Positions 1 to 6,881 of a DNA stretch of 10,868 nucleotides are shown piece after piece. Every line of letters begins with the position of its first letter. The first letter of the stretch is position 1. The notes beneath the pieces are model-generated. The model did not search any database. It worked only from the letters and a program-made list of their open reading frames with translations, and was not told the DNA's origin. The DNA is from Xanthobacteraceae bacterium (lineage in GTDB: Bacteria > Pseudomonadota > Alphaproteobacteria > Rhizobiales > Xanthobacteraceae): the NCBI GenBank assembly GCA_030037185.1, contig JASHRR010001335.1:1-10868 (forward strand). The letters run 5' to 3'. The position numbers were made by a program, and so were the translations under genes.

Positions 1-746
1 CTCGGGCAGTTGCCCGACGGCAGGCAAATGGTCTCCAAAGAGAGCTTGCTGGAGCGGCGCAAGGGACAGGTTCAAACCAGCGAGGACGCGCCTACGGAAT
101 GGGGCTCTCGGCTCCCATCAGGCAAACACACCGGTCATACCAAGCTGCCAATGGACGAAAAGATTCGCGTTTTGCCGAGACAACTTGAGTAAAAACTGGG
201 TTGTCAGCATGCAGTATGGTATCCCGGTGGTGGGCCACGGGGTAGCCTGTTCGGATACAAGAGCGACATGATATTCCTGCCGGACCATGGCGTCGGCGCA
301 GTGATACTGACGAACGCCGACACGGGCGGCTACCTGACCGGCCTTTTTTGGGCGCCGTCTGCTCGAGGTGCTGTTCGATGGCAGTCGGAGGCGATCGAGC
401 GAGCCAAGGCAGCGGATGCGCAGAGGATAGCCGCGATCGCCAAGAACCGAGAGCGGCTGACGGTCCCCGCGGATTCTGCCGAAGTCCGCAAGTTGGCGAC
501 TGGCTACACTTCACCCGCACTTGGCGCGTTCCGCGTTCGCAAGGAGGATGGCGCGACAATTTTCGACTTCAAGCAAATGGCATAGTTCGGTCGGCTCGCG
601 CAAGAATGACGACGGGACGACGAGTTCATCTCGATTGATCCTACGGTCAATGGATTCAATTTTGTCGTCGGCGAGCGAGATGGAAAAAGGGCGCTGATCG
701 TCCTGATGCCCAGCACGAATATGCCTTTGTCGAATCGGTCCCGTAA
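1..746 (+). pseudogene. Degraded serine hydrolase (beta-lactamase-like, class C/PBP fold), 3' part
   Basis: The three forward frames together spell the C-terminal half of a serine beta-lactamase-like hydrolase. Frame 1 gives LPDGRQMVSKESLLERRK (10-63). The frame then changes near 97 to give YGMGL, followed by about 120 unrelated bases. YGIPVVGHG (215 on) resumes in another frame. One missing G at about 239-241 moves the reading to GSLFGYKSDM and IFLPDHGVGAVILTNADTGG (241-330); the HGGS stretch corresponds to the third active-site motif region. RRLLEVLFDG lies in a further frame, and frame 1 returns for EAIERAKAADAQRIAAIAK and on to about 575. Two or more further shifts lead through KWHSSVGSRKNDDG and ISIDPTVNGFNFVVGERDG to AQHEYAFVESVP and TAA at 744-746. 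The 5' part, with the SxxK motif, lies outside the window. It cannot make an intact enzyme. The family call is from memory of similar proteins and is fairly firm; the substrate is unknown. Confidence 0.72.
97..214. other. Foreign segment interrupting the hydrolase pseudogene
   Basis: YGMGL ends near 110 and YGIPVV begins at 215. From the family, I expect only a handful of codons between these two blocks, but about 100-120 bases lie here. None of the three forward frames continues the hydrolase. The minus strand reads protein-like across the segment, including TQVVSAKRESFRPLAAWYDR, but I do not recognise it. I saw no clear terminal inverted repeats or target-site duplication. It could be a small insertion, a leftover of a mobile element, or a region of local rearrangement. 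Confidence 0.4.
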
Positions 747-1163
747 CAGACGAGGCCGGCAGTGAGGGTGTACGCGCGACGACTGCCGTTCAGTGGTGGG
801 CAGTCTCAATAGGTTACCGCTACGCCATGGCTCGCGCCCCGGCTCAACCATGACGCATCGACCGGTGCGCCGTGTGCGCGCCGCAATTCCGTTCAGGCGG
901 GCGCCGTTTCACTTTGGATCAAGGTGGCTTCCATGCCCCCCTTATCTGTATCCCCTAGCACGGATTTTCGTATCCGAACTCGATCGCCTTGCCGGCACCA
1001 ATGATCATCTGCGGGAATTCGCTCGTCGGGTGGCCGTGGCCTAGCGGCCCGCTCCTCTGCCCTCTCGTCGCGGTCGGCAACAAGCGCTTCGGTTCTCGCT
1101 GCCCACGCAAGCGGGGAGGGAGCCGGCGCCGGCGTTCGATGCTCAGGCGCACGACCGCGACCG
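747..1163. other. Stretch without a convincing gene
   Basis: About 420 bases lie between the pseudogene stop and the stop of the minus-strand Sel1-type gene. The longest plus reading (793-1044) ends with the protein-like tail SELDRLAGTNDHLREFARRV, and the minus reading contains EFPQMIIGAGKAIEFGYENP. These overlap on opposite strands and neither has a recognisable domain or ribosome binding site. I read the stretch as intergenic or as unrecognised debris. Confidence 0.4.
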
Positions 1164-1862
1164 TTATCGAAGCCGCTCCAACCGTGAAGCCGCGGCGGCA
1201 GAGCCCAAGTCGGCAGCCTTGCGATACCACTCCTGCGCTTTAGCCGGGTCAGCCTGAGCATTGAAATTGGGGATGCCAAGACGTCTCAGCTCTGCCGGAT
1301 CATAAGTCCCACCGAGAGCAAGTGCGGCCTGTGGATCATTGCGTTCGGCTGCCCTGCGTAAAAACACTCGCGCCGACGCGAGATCGCCATCGGAAAGATA
1401 GGTACGCCCCCGCGCGAGCAGGCCAGTGATTTCGCTATGATCGGGCGCCGCGCTTGCCGGCGCCGCAAGGGTGGAGGTCGGTGGCGGTGGCGCCGAGACG
1501 GATGCTGTGCTCCCTGGCGCCGCCTGAATTCGTGCCCTCGGGAATTCACTCCGGGAGAAGAGTAGATTAAGACTAAGCCCGAGGGCGATGGAGAGAAGGA
1601 TTGTAAGAACAGTCGCGAAAGGTGTGTCAATCGCTCTGATAAAGTACCTCGCCCAGTCTATCCTTTTGGTTGCTGTGATAGTGATCGGTGGAAGTAGCAT
1701 CCCGCGGTATTTTGTTTGCGTGCTCATCATTGCCGTATAGGCGCTTTTCATCGCCGAAAGCGCACTTCTACTCGCAACGACAGCTCCAATGATCGCGGTT
1801 ACCGCACTTGCGGTTGCTATTATTCCAGCAAGTCTCGCCGCTGTTTCCGGATAGGTATTCAT
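1164..1862 (-). CDS. Membrane-anchored Sel1/TPR-like repeat protein
   Basis: Numbering here is from the upstream ATG at 1895; the start preferred below is residue 12 of that reading. A hydrophobic stretch lies at residues 22-41 and a strong membrane segment at about 93-113 (TVLTILLSIALGLSLNLLF). A Pro/Ala/Ser-rich linker follows (about 122-150), then a C-terminal helical-repeat domain (about 153-243). That domain has Sel1-like features: LLARGRTYLSDGDLASARVF, then RAAERNDPQAALALGGTYDP, and finally AKAQEWYRKAADLGSAAAASRL. In related proteins such domains act as protein-protein interaction scaffolds, often at the envelope. The linker and repeats probably lie on one side of the membrane; which side is not clear. 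I prefer the start at 1862 (MNTYPETAARL), which places the first hydrophobic stretch close to the N-terminus. Neither start has a strong ribosome binding site. The gene is monocistronic here. The repeat family is fairly sure, the exact role unknown. Confidence 0.72.
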   Translation of the reverse strand: MNTYPETAARLAGIIATASAVTAIIGAVVASRSALSAMKSAYTAMMSTQTKYRGMLLPPITITATKRIDWARYFIRAIDTPFATVLTILLSIALGLSLNLLFSRSEFPRARIQAAPGSTASVSAPPPPTSTLAAPASAAPDHSEITGLLARGRTYLSDGDLASARVFLRRAAERNDPQAALALGGTYDPAELRRLGIPNFNAQADPAKAQEWYRKAADLGSAAAASRLERLR

Positions 1863-2167
1863 CGCAGATCGGCCTGACTGCAAAACCCAATGCATATCTG
1901 CCGACGGTGTAAATTTTATGGTGTCAAACCTGCAATCTAAGCGGTCAAATTACAAAAAAGTAACTTTATAAAATACCGGACGTTGCACAACCACCAAGAG
2001 GCGAAGCGGGATAGGCCGAGCCGATACAACGGTCGAGCACGGTCGCGAAACGGCAATCAATCAATGTCCAGGTGTCAATCCCGGCCTGCTAATCCGGTTC
2101 GGCGGAGGACTGCAACAAACGCTGACCTGGCTACTGCCCATTGCCAACGACGAGTGTGGAAATCCTC
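1863..2167. other. Intergenic region with an AT-rich block
   Basis: About 300 bases upstream of the minus-strand Sel1-type gene. The part at about 1908-1976 is much richer in A and T than its surroundings, which fits a promoter region for that gene. A TTGACA-like hexamer on the minus strand lies in it, but I found no convincing -10 box at standard spacing. A short plus ORF at 1983-2171 has no recognisable features and is not called. Confidence 0.35.
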
Positions 2168-2563
2168 TTAGTTCGTCTGAAACAAAACATCGATGCTCCA
2201 GACGTGCTCCATGCCCGTGCTCCAGACGAGCAGGTGCTGCTCGCGCGCCTCTCGCACGAGGTCGTCCCGAAGGTTATCCCACGTGCAGTCGGACCCTACA
2301 AAGCCGTCGTAGGCATCGGGATCGACGAGGGCAAGGAAACCGGAAGAGTACAATGCGCCTGCGATCGTTGTCACCTGGTCCGGCTGCAGGATGCGGCCAA
2401 ACCTCGACGCCGAGCTTCTTCGCGGGCGCCTCGGTGCGGCACCCACTCGCACCTTGCGATCGACCGCAAGGTCTCGGGAGACTCGCATCGTGTCCTCGGA
2501 GAAGCAATGCGCCTCTCCGGTGTGACATCGCCCAGCCCGGTTCCAGGTAGCGCGGCCCGCCAT
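2168..2563 (-). CDS. Hypothetical protein, possibly a remnant
   Basis: The reading frame is 131 codons long. Its C-terminal two thirds look like real coding sequence, with LVDPDAYDGFVGSDCTWDNL followed by an acidic, Trp-containing tail (TGMEHVWSIDVLF). The N-terminal third is Arg- and Cys-rich and not protein-like, and a different minus frame (KKLGVEVWPHPAAGPG) reads better there. That pattern suggests a frameshift near 2380-2440 or a smaller true gene, for example from the Met codon at residue 26. I do not recognise the family and see no signal peptide or membrane segment. It lies head-to-head with the small secreted protein gene that starts at 2683. Confidence 0.35.
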   Translation of the reverse strand: MAGRATWNRAGRCHTGEAHCFSEDTMRVSRDLAVDRKVRVGAAPRRPRRSSASRFGRILQPDQVTTIAGALYSSGFLALVDPDAYDGFVGSDCTWDNLRDDLVREAREQHLLVWSTGMEHVWSIDVLFQTN

Positions 2564-2682
2564 TTTGGCGCCATCGAGTTATCTGGTTCATGAACGCGCG
2601 GTTGCGCGGGGGTTCACGGTCATGTCGGTATGGTTTCCTCGGGTGGATGAACCAACATTCGTCCAGCAGAAGGAAGCACAGG

Positions 2683-2952
2683 ATGTTTCTAATGTATTCG
2701 AAAACCATGTCGGCCGTCGCGGCCGCAGTCTTGTTCTCACTCGTCGCCATCGATGGGGCTGCTGCCGAGGGCGGCTGTGGGCCGGGCTTTCATCGCAACG
2801 AGTTCGGACGGTGCCGTCCGAATCGTCCCGTCGTCGTTGCCCCGGGCGCGCCGGTTGTTGTTGCGCCGCCGGTCGTGGTTGCTCCAGCTCCGATCGTTTG
2901 CGGCGCTGGCTACCGCTGGCATCCGCGCTTCCGTCGCTGCGTCGTTCTGTGA
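2683..2952 (+). CDS. Small secreted GCG/CRPN-type protein
   Basis: An 89-residue protein. Residues 1-28 form a signal peptide, with a hydrophobic core in SAVAAAVLFSLVAIDG and an AAA-type cleavage site before E29. The mature part opens with GCGPGFHRNEFGRCRPN (31-47), the signature of the small exported GCG/CRPN family known from Bradyrhizobium and relatives. A low-complexity Val/Pro/Ala stretch (PVVVAP-like units, about 48-70) follows, then a second Cys block, CGAGYRWHPRFRRC (73-86). The four cysteines could form disulfides in the periplasm. The start at 2683 is chosen because AAGGA lies 8 bases upstream and it puts the signal peptide at the N-terminus; a start at 2590 would add 31 residues ahead of it. 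Function is unknown; an envelope role is likely from export alone. A terminator follows at 2990. Confidence 0.8.
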   Translation: MFLMYSKTMSAVAAAVLFSLVAIDGAAAEGGCGPGFHRNEFGRCRPNRPVVVAPGAPVVVAPPVVVAPAPIVCGAGYRWHPRFRRCVVL

Positions 2953-2989
2953 AGCGTCAGCGAACCAAGTCTCGTTTCACACAAACTTG

Positions 2990-3021
2990 GAGCGCCGCAT
3001 TTCCGCGGGGCTCTTTTTTTT
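2990..3021 (+). terminator. Rho-independent terminator after the GCG/CRPN gene
   Basis: A hairpin pairs GAGC with GCTC and CCGC with GCGG, with one G-G mismatch between the two stem halves and a 6-base loop. It is followed directly by a run of eight or nine T. It lies 37 bases after the stop codon of the small secreted protein and reads on the plus strand, so it fits that gene. Confidence 0.8.
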
Positions 3022-3097
3022 AAGACCGCCGCGACGTCAGCATGGCGATCAACCACCGCCTGAAATCACATTTGCATCCGTGCCTCCATTTCTTTGT

Positions 3098-3390
3098 TCA
3101 GGCGGGAGCACGACCGGTCTCTCGGCCACCGACGCCGACGAGGTTAAGGCCGGTACCCATCGGCCGCGTGCGCCGCTCCGAACTGTCTTTGCTGCGATGG
3201 GCGATGTGACGTTTCCGGAGGTGGTCCGGCAGCCGTTCTTCGACCGGCCTCGAAACCAGAGTTGCCGGGAGCTGCCCGAACAGTCGGCCAGGCTGACGAT
3301 TGGCGTATCGAATCCCTGGCCGTCTACAGCGAGGATCGCATCGGGTAATAGTTCGAATAGCTCGAAACCAAGTAAGTCATCCGGGCGCAT
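3098..3390 (-). pseudogene. PAS-domain sensor remnant, frameshifted
   Basis: An ATG at 3390 opens MRPDDLLGFELFELLPDAIL and continues to AVDGQG, the usual opening of a PAS domain. The frame then breaks: loss of one base near 3313 moves the continuation IRYANRQPGRLFG into another frame. That frame runs through RPVEERLPDHLRKRHIAHR and RTRPMGTGLNLVG to a stop at 3098. The blocks align in order with PAS proteins that share the IRYAN, LVPE-R-R-HIAHR and RPMGTGLNLVGRR pattern, so this is one broken domain. No kinase domain follows it. It lies on the same strand as, and downstream of, the large kinase, and may be left from a duplicated or tandem sensor gene. Confidence 0.65.
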
Positions 3391-3466
3391 TACACTCGCC
3401 ACGACACGCCACCTCACACGCACCAAAGTTAATGTCAGTTGCCGTCCCTATCGCTGATCCGAGCCT

Positions 3467-3589
3467 CTATTCGCTGTCAATTTGGACGACCTCACCGGGC
3501 GCGAACTCAGCCTGCGAAACCGGTGTGGTCCTAACACCGGCCATGAAATCGATATGGCAATAGGTATCGCCAAATTCGAGTTGCGGAGG
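3467..3589 (-). other. Short protein-like ORF fragment
   Basis: Between two stops the minus strand reads QLEFGDTYCHIDFMAGVRTT and then SQAEFAPGEVVQIDSE, which looks like the C-terminal end of a small soluble protein. It has no ATG before the internal Met and no ribosome binding site. I do not recognise the family. It is listed as possible gene debris between the kinase and the PAS remnant. Confidence 0.25.
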
Positions 3590-3620
3590 TCACGAAGCCT
3601 GCCGACTCTTTGAGATTTGC

Positions 3621-5789
3621 TTACCCTCGCTCCAGAGCGTTAGCCGCTGGGCAGGTCAAGTGCCAGGTGACGCCTGAGCGCGCATAATCAAGGTCGACCG
3701 TGCCACCCACGCTACGCTCCGCCATTGCTTCCATAACTATGGTGCCGAAGCCGCGTTGCTTGGGAGGAGAAACCGGCCCATCGTGCTCGGTCCAGCTCAT
3801 GGTGAGGGTGTCGCCATCGCTCCCCCAGCAGATATCGACACGGCCCCTGTCGGTTGAGAGCGCCCCGTATTTCGCGGCATTGGTGACGAGTTCGTGGATT
3901 GCGAGCCCGATGGCTTGTGAGGAGGCCGGACTGAGGCACAGCTTAGGACCTTGCACGGCGATGCGAGAACCAATCAGGTCGACGAAGTGCTCAAGCTGAG
4001 CGTGAACTAGCTCCCCCATATCCACCCCCTTCCAGTCGTTCCGAACCAGCAGGTCCTGATTGGTTGAAAGGGCCTGGATGCGGTCGGAGAAGCGGTCGAC
4101 GAAATCTTTAGGATTTCTGGCAGCCGTCTGATGAGCGATGGCGTCCACGACGCTTAACATGTTTTTGGCACGATGGTTGATTTCGCGCATAAGGAGGCGC
4201 TCCTTTTCCTCGCGCTCCTTGCGTTCCGTAATGTCCTGAACCGTACCGACGATCCTGACGACCCGTCGCTGACGTCTGGCACCCTCGAAATAAGCAAGCC
4301 CAAAAGTCTCCACCCAGCGGACCTCCCCGACCCGCCGCCGAACGCGGAACTCGGTTACCCTGCGCCTCGGATTAGCCGGATCAAGCGTCTCAGCGAGGCT
4401 CGCCACAACTTTCTTCGCGTCGTCTCGGTGCACCCTTGTCATCACCTCTTCGATGGCGGCGTCGTTCTTGGCAATATCGAAAACTTCCCGAGAGCGCGCA
4501 TCGCCTGAGAACACGCGGCCGCGCGGATCGTACTGCCACGAGCCGAGTTGGGCTGCTTCGAGCGCAAGCTGCAGACGATCTTTGCTCGCCCGGAGCACTT
4601 GCTCGGCGAACTTGCGGTCGGTGATGTCGCGGATCACCCCGAGCGCTCGGATCGGCTTCCCGGCAGTGTCCCTCTCCACTCGCCCCTGACTCTCCAGCCA
4701 ACGGACGCCGCCATTCTCCGCCATCACGCGGAACTCGACTTTGTGAACGTGATCGGAATCGGGACCGTAGCTACGCGCAACTTGCTTCTCGACATTCTGG
4801 CGGTCCCGCGGGTGCACACGCGAGAACAGTAGCGCGAGGGACGCCGGCTCGTCCGGTGCGACCCCGATCAGTTCGCGTGCTTGCTGCGACCAAACCAAGG
4901 TGCCATCGGCGACGTTGCAGTCCCAGTGACCCAAACTGGCCGCATTTTGCGCAAGGCGTAGGCGCTCTTCGCTCGCCCGTAAGCCCCGCTCCGCCTCCAG
5001 GCGCTCCCAGGCCTGGGCGAGGAAGTTGATTACCATGCCAAGCCCGGCGACTTCGGCATCGGTAAAGCTTTCCCTTGTTCTCGAAGCGACTGCGAACGTG
5101 CCAAGAAGGCGACCGTCGGACGCCGAGAGCGGGTGGCAGGCATAGGCCGTGGCACCGAGAGCACGCACTAAGGCGCCGTTCGGATCGCAGGCGATCCGCT
5201 GCTTGTCGGCCACGATCAGCTGGCTGCTTGCCGCAACCATCCCGCAATACGCTTGACCGAGTTCGAGCGACTGGGCTGCCTCCCACAGTTCCTGCGGTAT
5301 GCCGCTCCCGAACTCCAATCTGAGCTGCTGCCCCCCAGGGTCGAATCGGAAGTTGGTACAGATATCGGCGCCAAGCGCGGGCCCGATGTGCTGGAATGTT
5401 AGACGGCTAAGTTGGCTTGGCTCAGCGGCTCGGATCAGGTCCGAAGTGACTTTGAGCAGCAAGCCCTGCCGCGCGGCATGCCGGTGCAGTTCCTCCTCGG
5501 CGCGCCGACGCTCGCTGATATCCCGAAGGATGATGGACAAACCCGCAACGTTGCCTACGGCGTTAAGGATCGGTGAGATGTTGCTCTCAATTGCAAGAAG
5601 TCGACCATCCTTGTGCCGGCGTACCGTCTCCTTCAAAACGGCCGTCCTGTTGTTCATCGCGGCCGCGTACATGGCGCAATGTTCACTCTCATAGGCGTTC
5701 GGAACAATCAGTTCGACGATCGAGCGCCCGATTGCTTCAGCCTCGCTGTACCCAAACAGCCGCTGAGCGCCGGCGTTCCAGGTTTGCAC
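3621..5789 (-). CDS. HWE-family sensor histidine kinase (PAS-GAF-PAS-PAS), 5' end probably broken
   Basis: Numbered from the GTG at 5789 (722 residues). Residues 1-93 are a PAS domain missing its first strands; about 112-255 are GAF-like; about 275-392 and 403-522 are two further PAS domains ending RDITDRK and QDITERKER. The kinase core is HWE type: the phospho-acceptor His is H539 in LMREINHRAKNML, the N-box has N637 in HELVTNAAKYG, the WxE motif is W666-E668, and the glycine box is RGFGT (679-683). There are no membrane segments, so it is a cytoplasmic sensor, probably passing phosphate to an unlinked regulator. Upstream of the GTG the PAS domain continues in frame (EQRLAQLAAIVAASTDAIVS) back to a stop at 5877-5879 with no usable start. 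Adding one C to the C-run at 5868-5871 would join it to the frame reading SSDSGELNPSP. The gene is therefore either recently broken at its 5' end or affected by a one-base sequence error. Confidence 0.85.
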   Translation of the reverse strand: MQTWNAGAQRLFGYSEAEAIGRSIVELIVPNAYESEHCAMYAAAMNNRTAVLKETVRRHKDGRLLAIESNISPILNAVGNVAGLSIILRDISERRRAEEELHRHAARQGLLLKVTSDLIRAAEPSQLSRLTFQHIGPALGADICTNFRFDPGGQQLRLEFGSGIPQELWEAAQSLELGQAYCGMVAASSQLIVADKQRIACDPNGALVRALGATAYACHPLSASDGRLLGTFAVASRTRESFTDAEVAGLGMVINFLAQAWERLEAERGLRASEERLRLAQNAASLGHWDCNVADGTLVWSQQARELIGVAPDEPASLALLFSRVHPRDRQNVEKQVARSYGPDSDHVHKVEFRVMAENGGVRWLESQGRVERDTAGKPIRALGVIRDITDRKFAEQVLRASKDRLQLALEAAQLGSWQYDPRGRVFSGDARSREVFDIAKNDAAIEEVMTRVHRDDAKKVVASLAETLDPANPRRRVTEFRVRRRVGEVRWVETFGLAYFEGARRQRRVVRIVGTVQDITERKEREEKERLLMREINHRAKNMLSVVDAIAHQTAARNPKDFVDRFSDRIQALSTNQDLLVRNDWKGVDMGELVHAQLEHFVDLIGSRIAVQGPKLCLSPASSQAIGLAIHELVTNAAKYGALSTDRGRVDICWGSDGDTLTMSWTEHDGPVSPPKQRGFGTIVMEAMAERSVGGTVDLDYARSGVTWHLTCPAANALERG

Positions 5790-5879
5790 GGCGAGATCGG
5801 TTCCAATGCTGACAATGGCGTCAGTGGAAGCAGCAACGATGGCGGCGAGCTGGGCGAGGCGCTGTTCGGGGATGGGTTA

Positions 5880-6069
5880 AGCTCCCCTGAGTCGGAACTG
5901 CGGCAGGACGGCACGTTTAACGAGGCCCTGGCTTACCTGCTGTTCTCACATGGGTTCCTTCATATCGACGGCCGCGAGGCATTACGTCGCATACGGCACA
6001 CACCCCCTGCGCGGAGGCGCAGCGGATCGAAACTGGCCCGGAATGACGCGTATCCTATGGCTCCGGTGA
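5880..6069. other. Region between the divergent kinase and CheB-CheR remnant
   Basis: About 190 bases lie between two divergent units. The minus strand holds a GTG-started reading (5914) that a one-base change would join to the kinase. The plus strand has a frame reading NEALAYLLFSHGFLHIDGRE, but it has no domain I recognise. I see no clear promoter or CheB upstream sequence. Confidence 0.35.
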
Positions 6070-6760
6070 TGCGACCAGATCTTCGAAGAGGCGCTACAAC
6101 TTCTGTCCGCCGACAAGAGAAGAAATAAAGCCAAACCAGTATACGTCATTCCGCCTGATCGGCGGCTGCAGATAACATCAAATTTCGACTGTGGAATTCG
6201 ACAAGCCACGTCGTCAACGTACGCAATCGATCTGTTCTTTCGTTCCGCCGCTGAGCGGATCGGTGATGGATTTGCCGTTATTCTACGGTGCCGGTTCTGA
6301 TGGCGCGGTTGGCGTGCGCGCCGTCAATGAGGCGGGCGGCACCGTGCTTGTCCAGATCCGCTGGAAGCCGAGCATGCTTCGTTGCCCCGCAGCGCGATTG
6401 CGACCGGCGTGGCAGATTTCGTCTTGCCGATACGCGAGCTTGCGGTGCGGCGGCTGGTGGAATTGATTGCCAAGAAACAGAGGACTGCCGAAGCGGGCGA
6501 AATCGATCAGGAGCTGCTAGGGCGCATTTTCGCTCAAGTGAGCCTCCGCACCGGTCACGATTTTTCGAAGTACCGACGATCGACCGTTCTGCGCCGGGTT
6601 GCGCGCGCCGCATGCACGTCACCCGGAGTGGCATTTATAATCCCATTATGAGTTTTTGCGCACCAAATTTCTTGTCCAACGCTCAGCAGCGGCCGTCAGT
6701 TCATGCGGCCCCCTCCGGGATAATTTCCGGGACTTTCAACCGTTCGCACGCGCGATTGTT
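6070..6760 (+). pseudogene. CheB-CheR fusion fragment (methylesterase/methyltransferase), frameshifted
   Basis: Fragments in order: from 6070, IFEEALQLLSADKRR then PVYVIPPDRRLQI, IDLFFRSAAERIGDGFAVIL, ending in a stop at 6298-6300. A frameshift near 6285 leads to GAGSDGAVGVRAVNEAGG and VLVQ. Loss of one G near 6355 leads to ASLPRSAIATGVADFVLP and LVELIAKKQRTAEAG. The CheR N-terminal part follows: RTGHDFSKYRRSTVLRRVAR. Another shift near 6605 leads to RRMHVTR, and a further one near 6645 to HYEFLRT. Beyond about 6700 only weak similarity remains. The blocks match the end of a CheB methylesterase domain joined to the start of a CheR methyltransferase domain, as in CheB/CheR-PAS hybrid sensors. 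The CheB active-site Ser and the CheR catalytic part are absent, so it cannot be functional. At least four frame changes rule out one chance error. Confidence 0.7.
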
Positions 6761-6881
6761 CTCGTCATGCTGGCGGCAATGCTGGCCTTGATCGAGGTCC
6801 ACGGCCCGGAACTTTCTCTGCGCGGTTGCCGTTTCCCGATGTGCCGGTCTGATAGCGTCAATCCGGTCAGCGAGGCAAACC

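Noticed and set aside
2453..2470. Perfect 6-base inverted repeat CTTGCG/CGCAAG
   Set aside because: Short stem, no T-run and inside the hypothetical ORF; expected by chance in GC-rich DNA.
3049..3426. Minus ORF of 125 codons as an intact protein
   Set aside because: Only its PAS start is real; after the frameshift near 3313 the reading is out of frame, and the true continuation lies in another frame.
2753..3457. Long plus ORF of 234 codons
   Set aside because: It overlaps the GCG/CRPN gene in another frame, crosses its terminator and is antisense to the PAS remnant. It has no domain or ribosome binding site.
5613..6128. Plus ORF of 171 codons
   Set aside because: Its first part is antisense to the kinase's PAS domain and its end lies in another frame of the CheB region. 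No domain is recognised.
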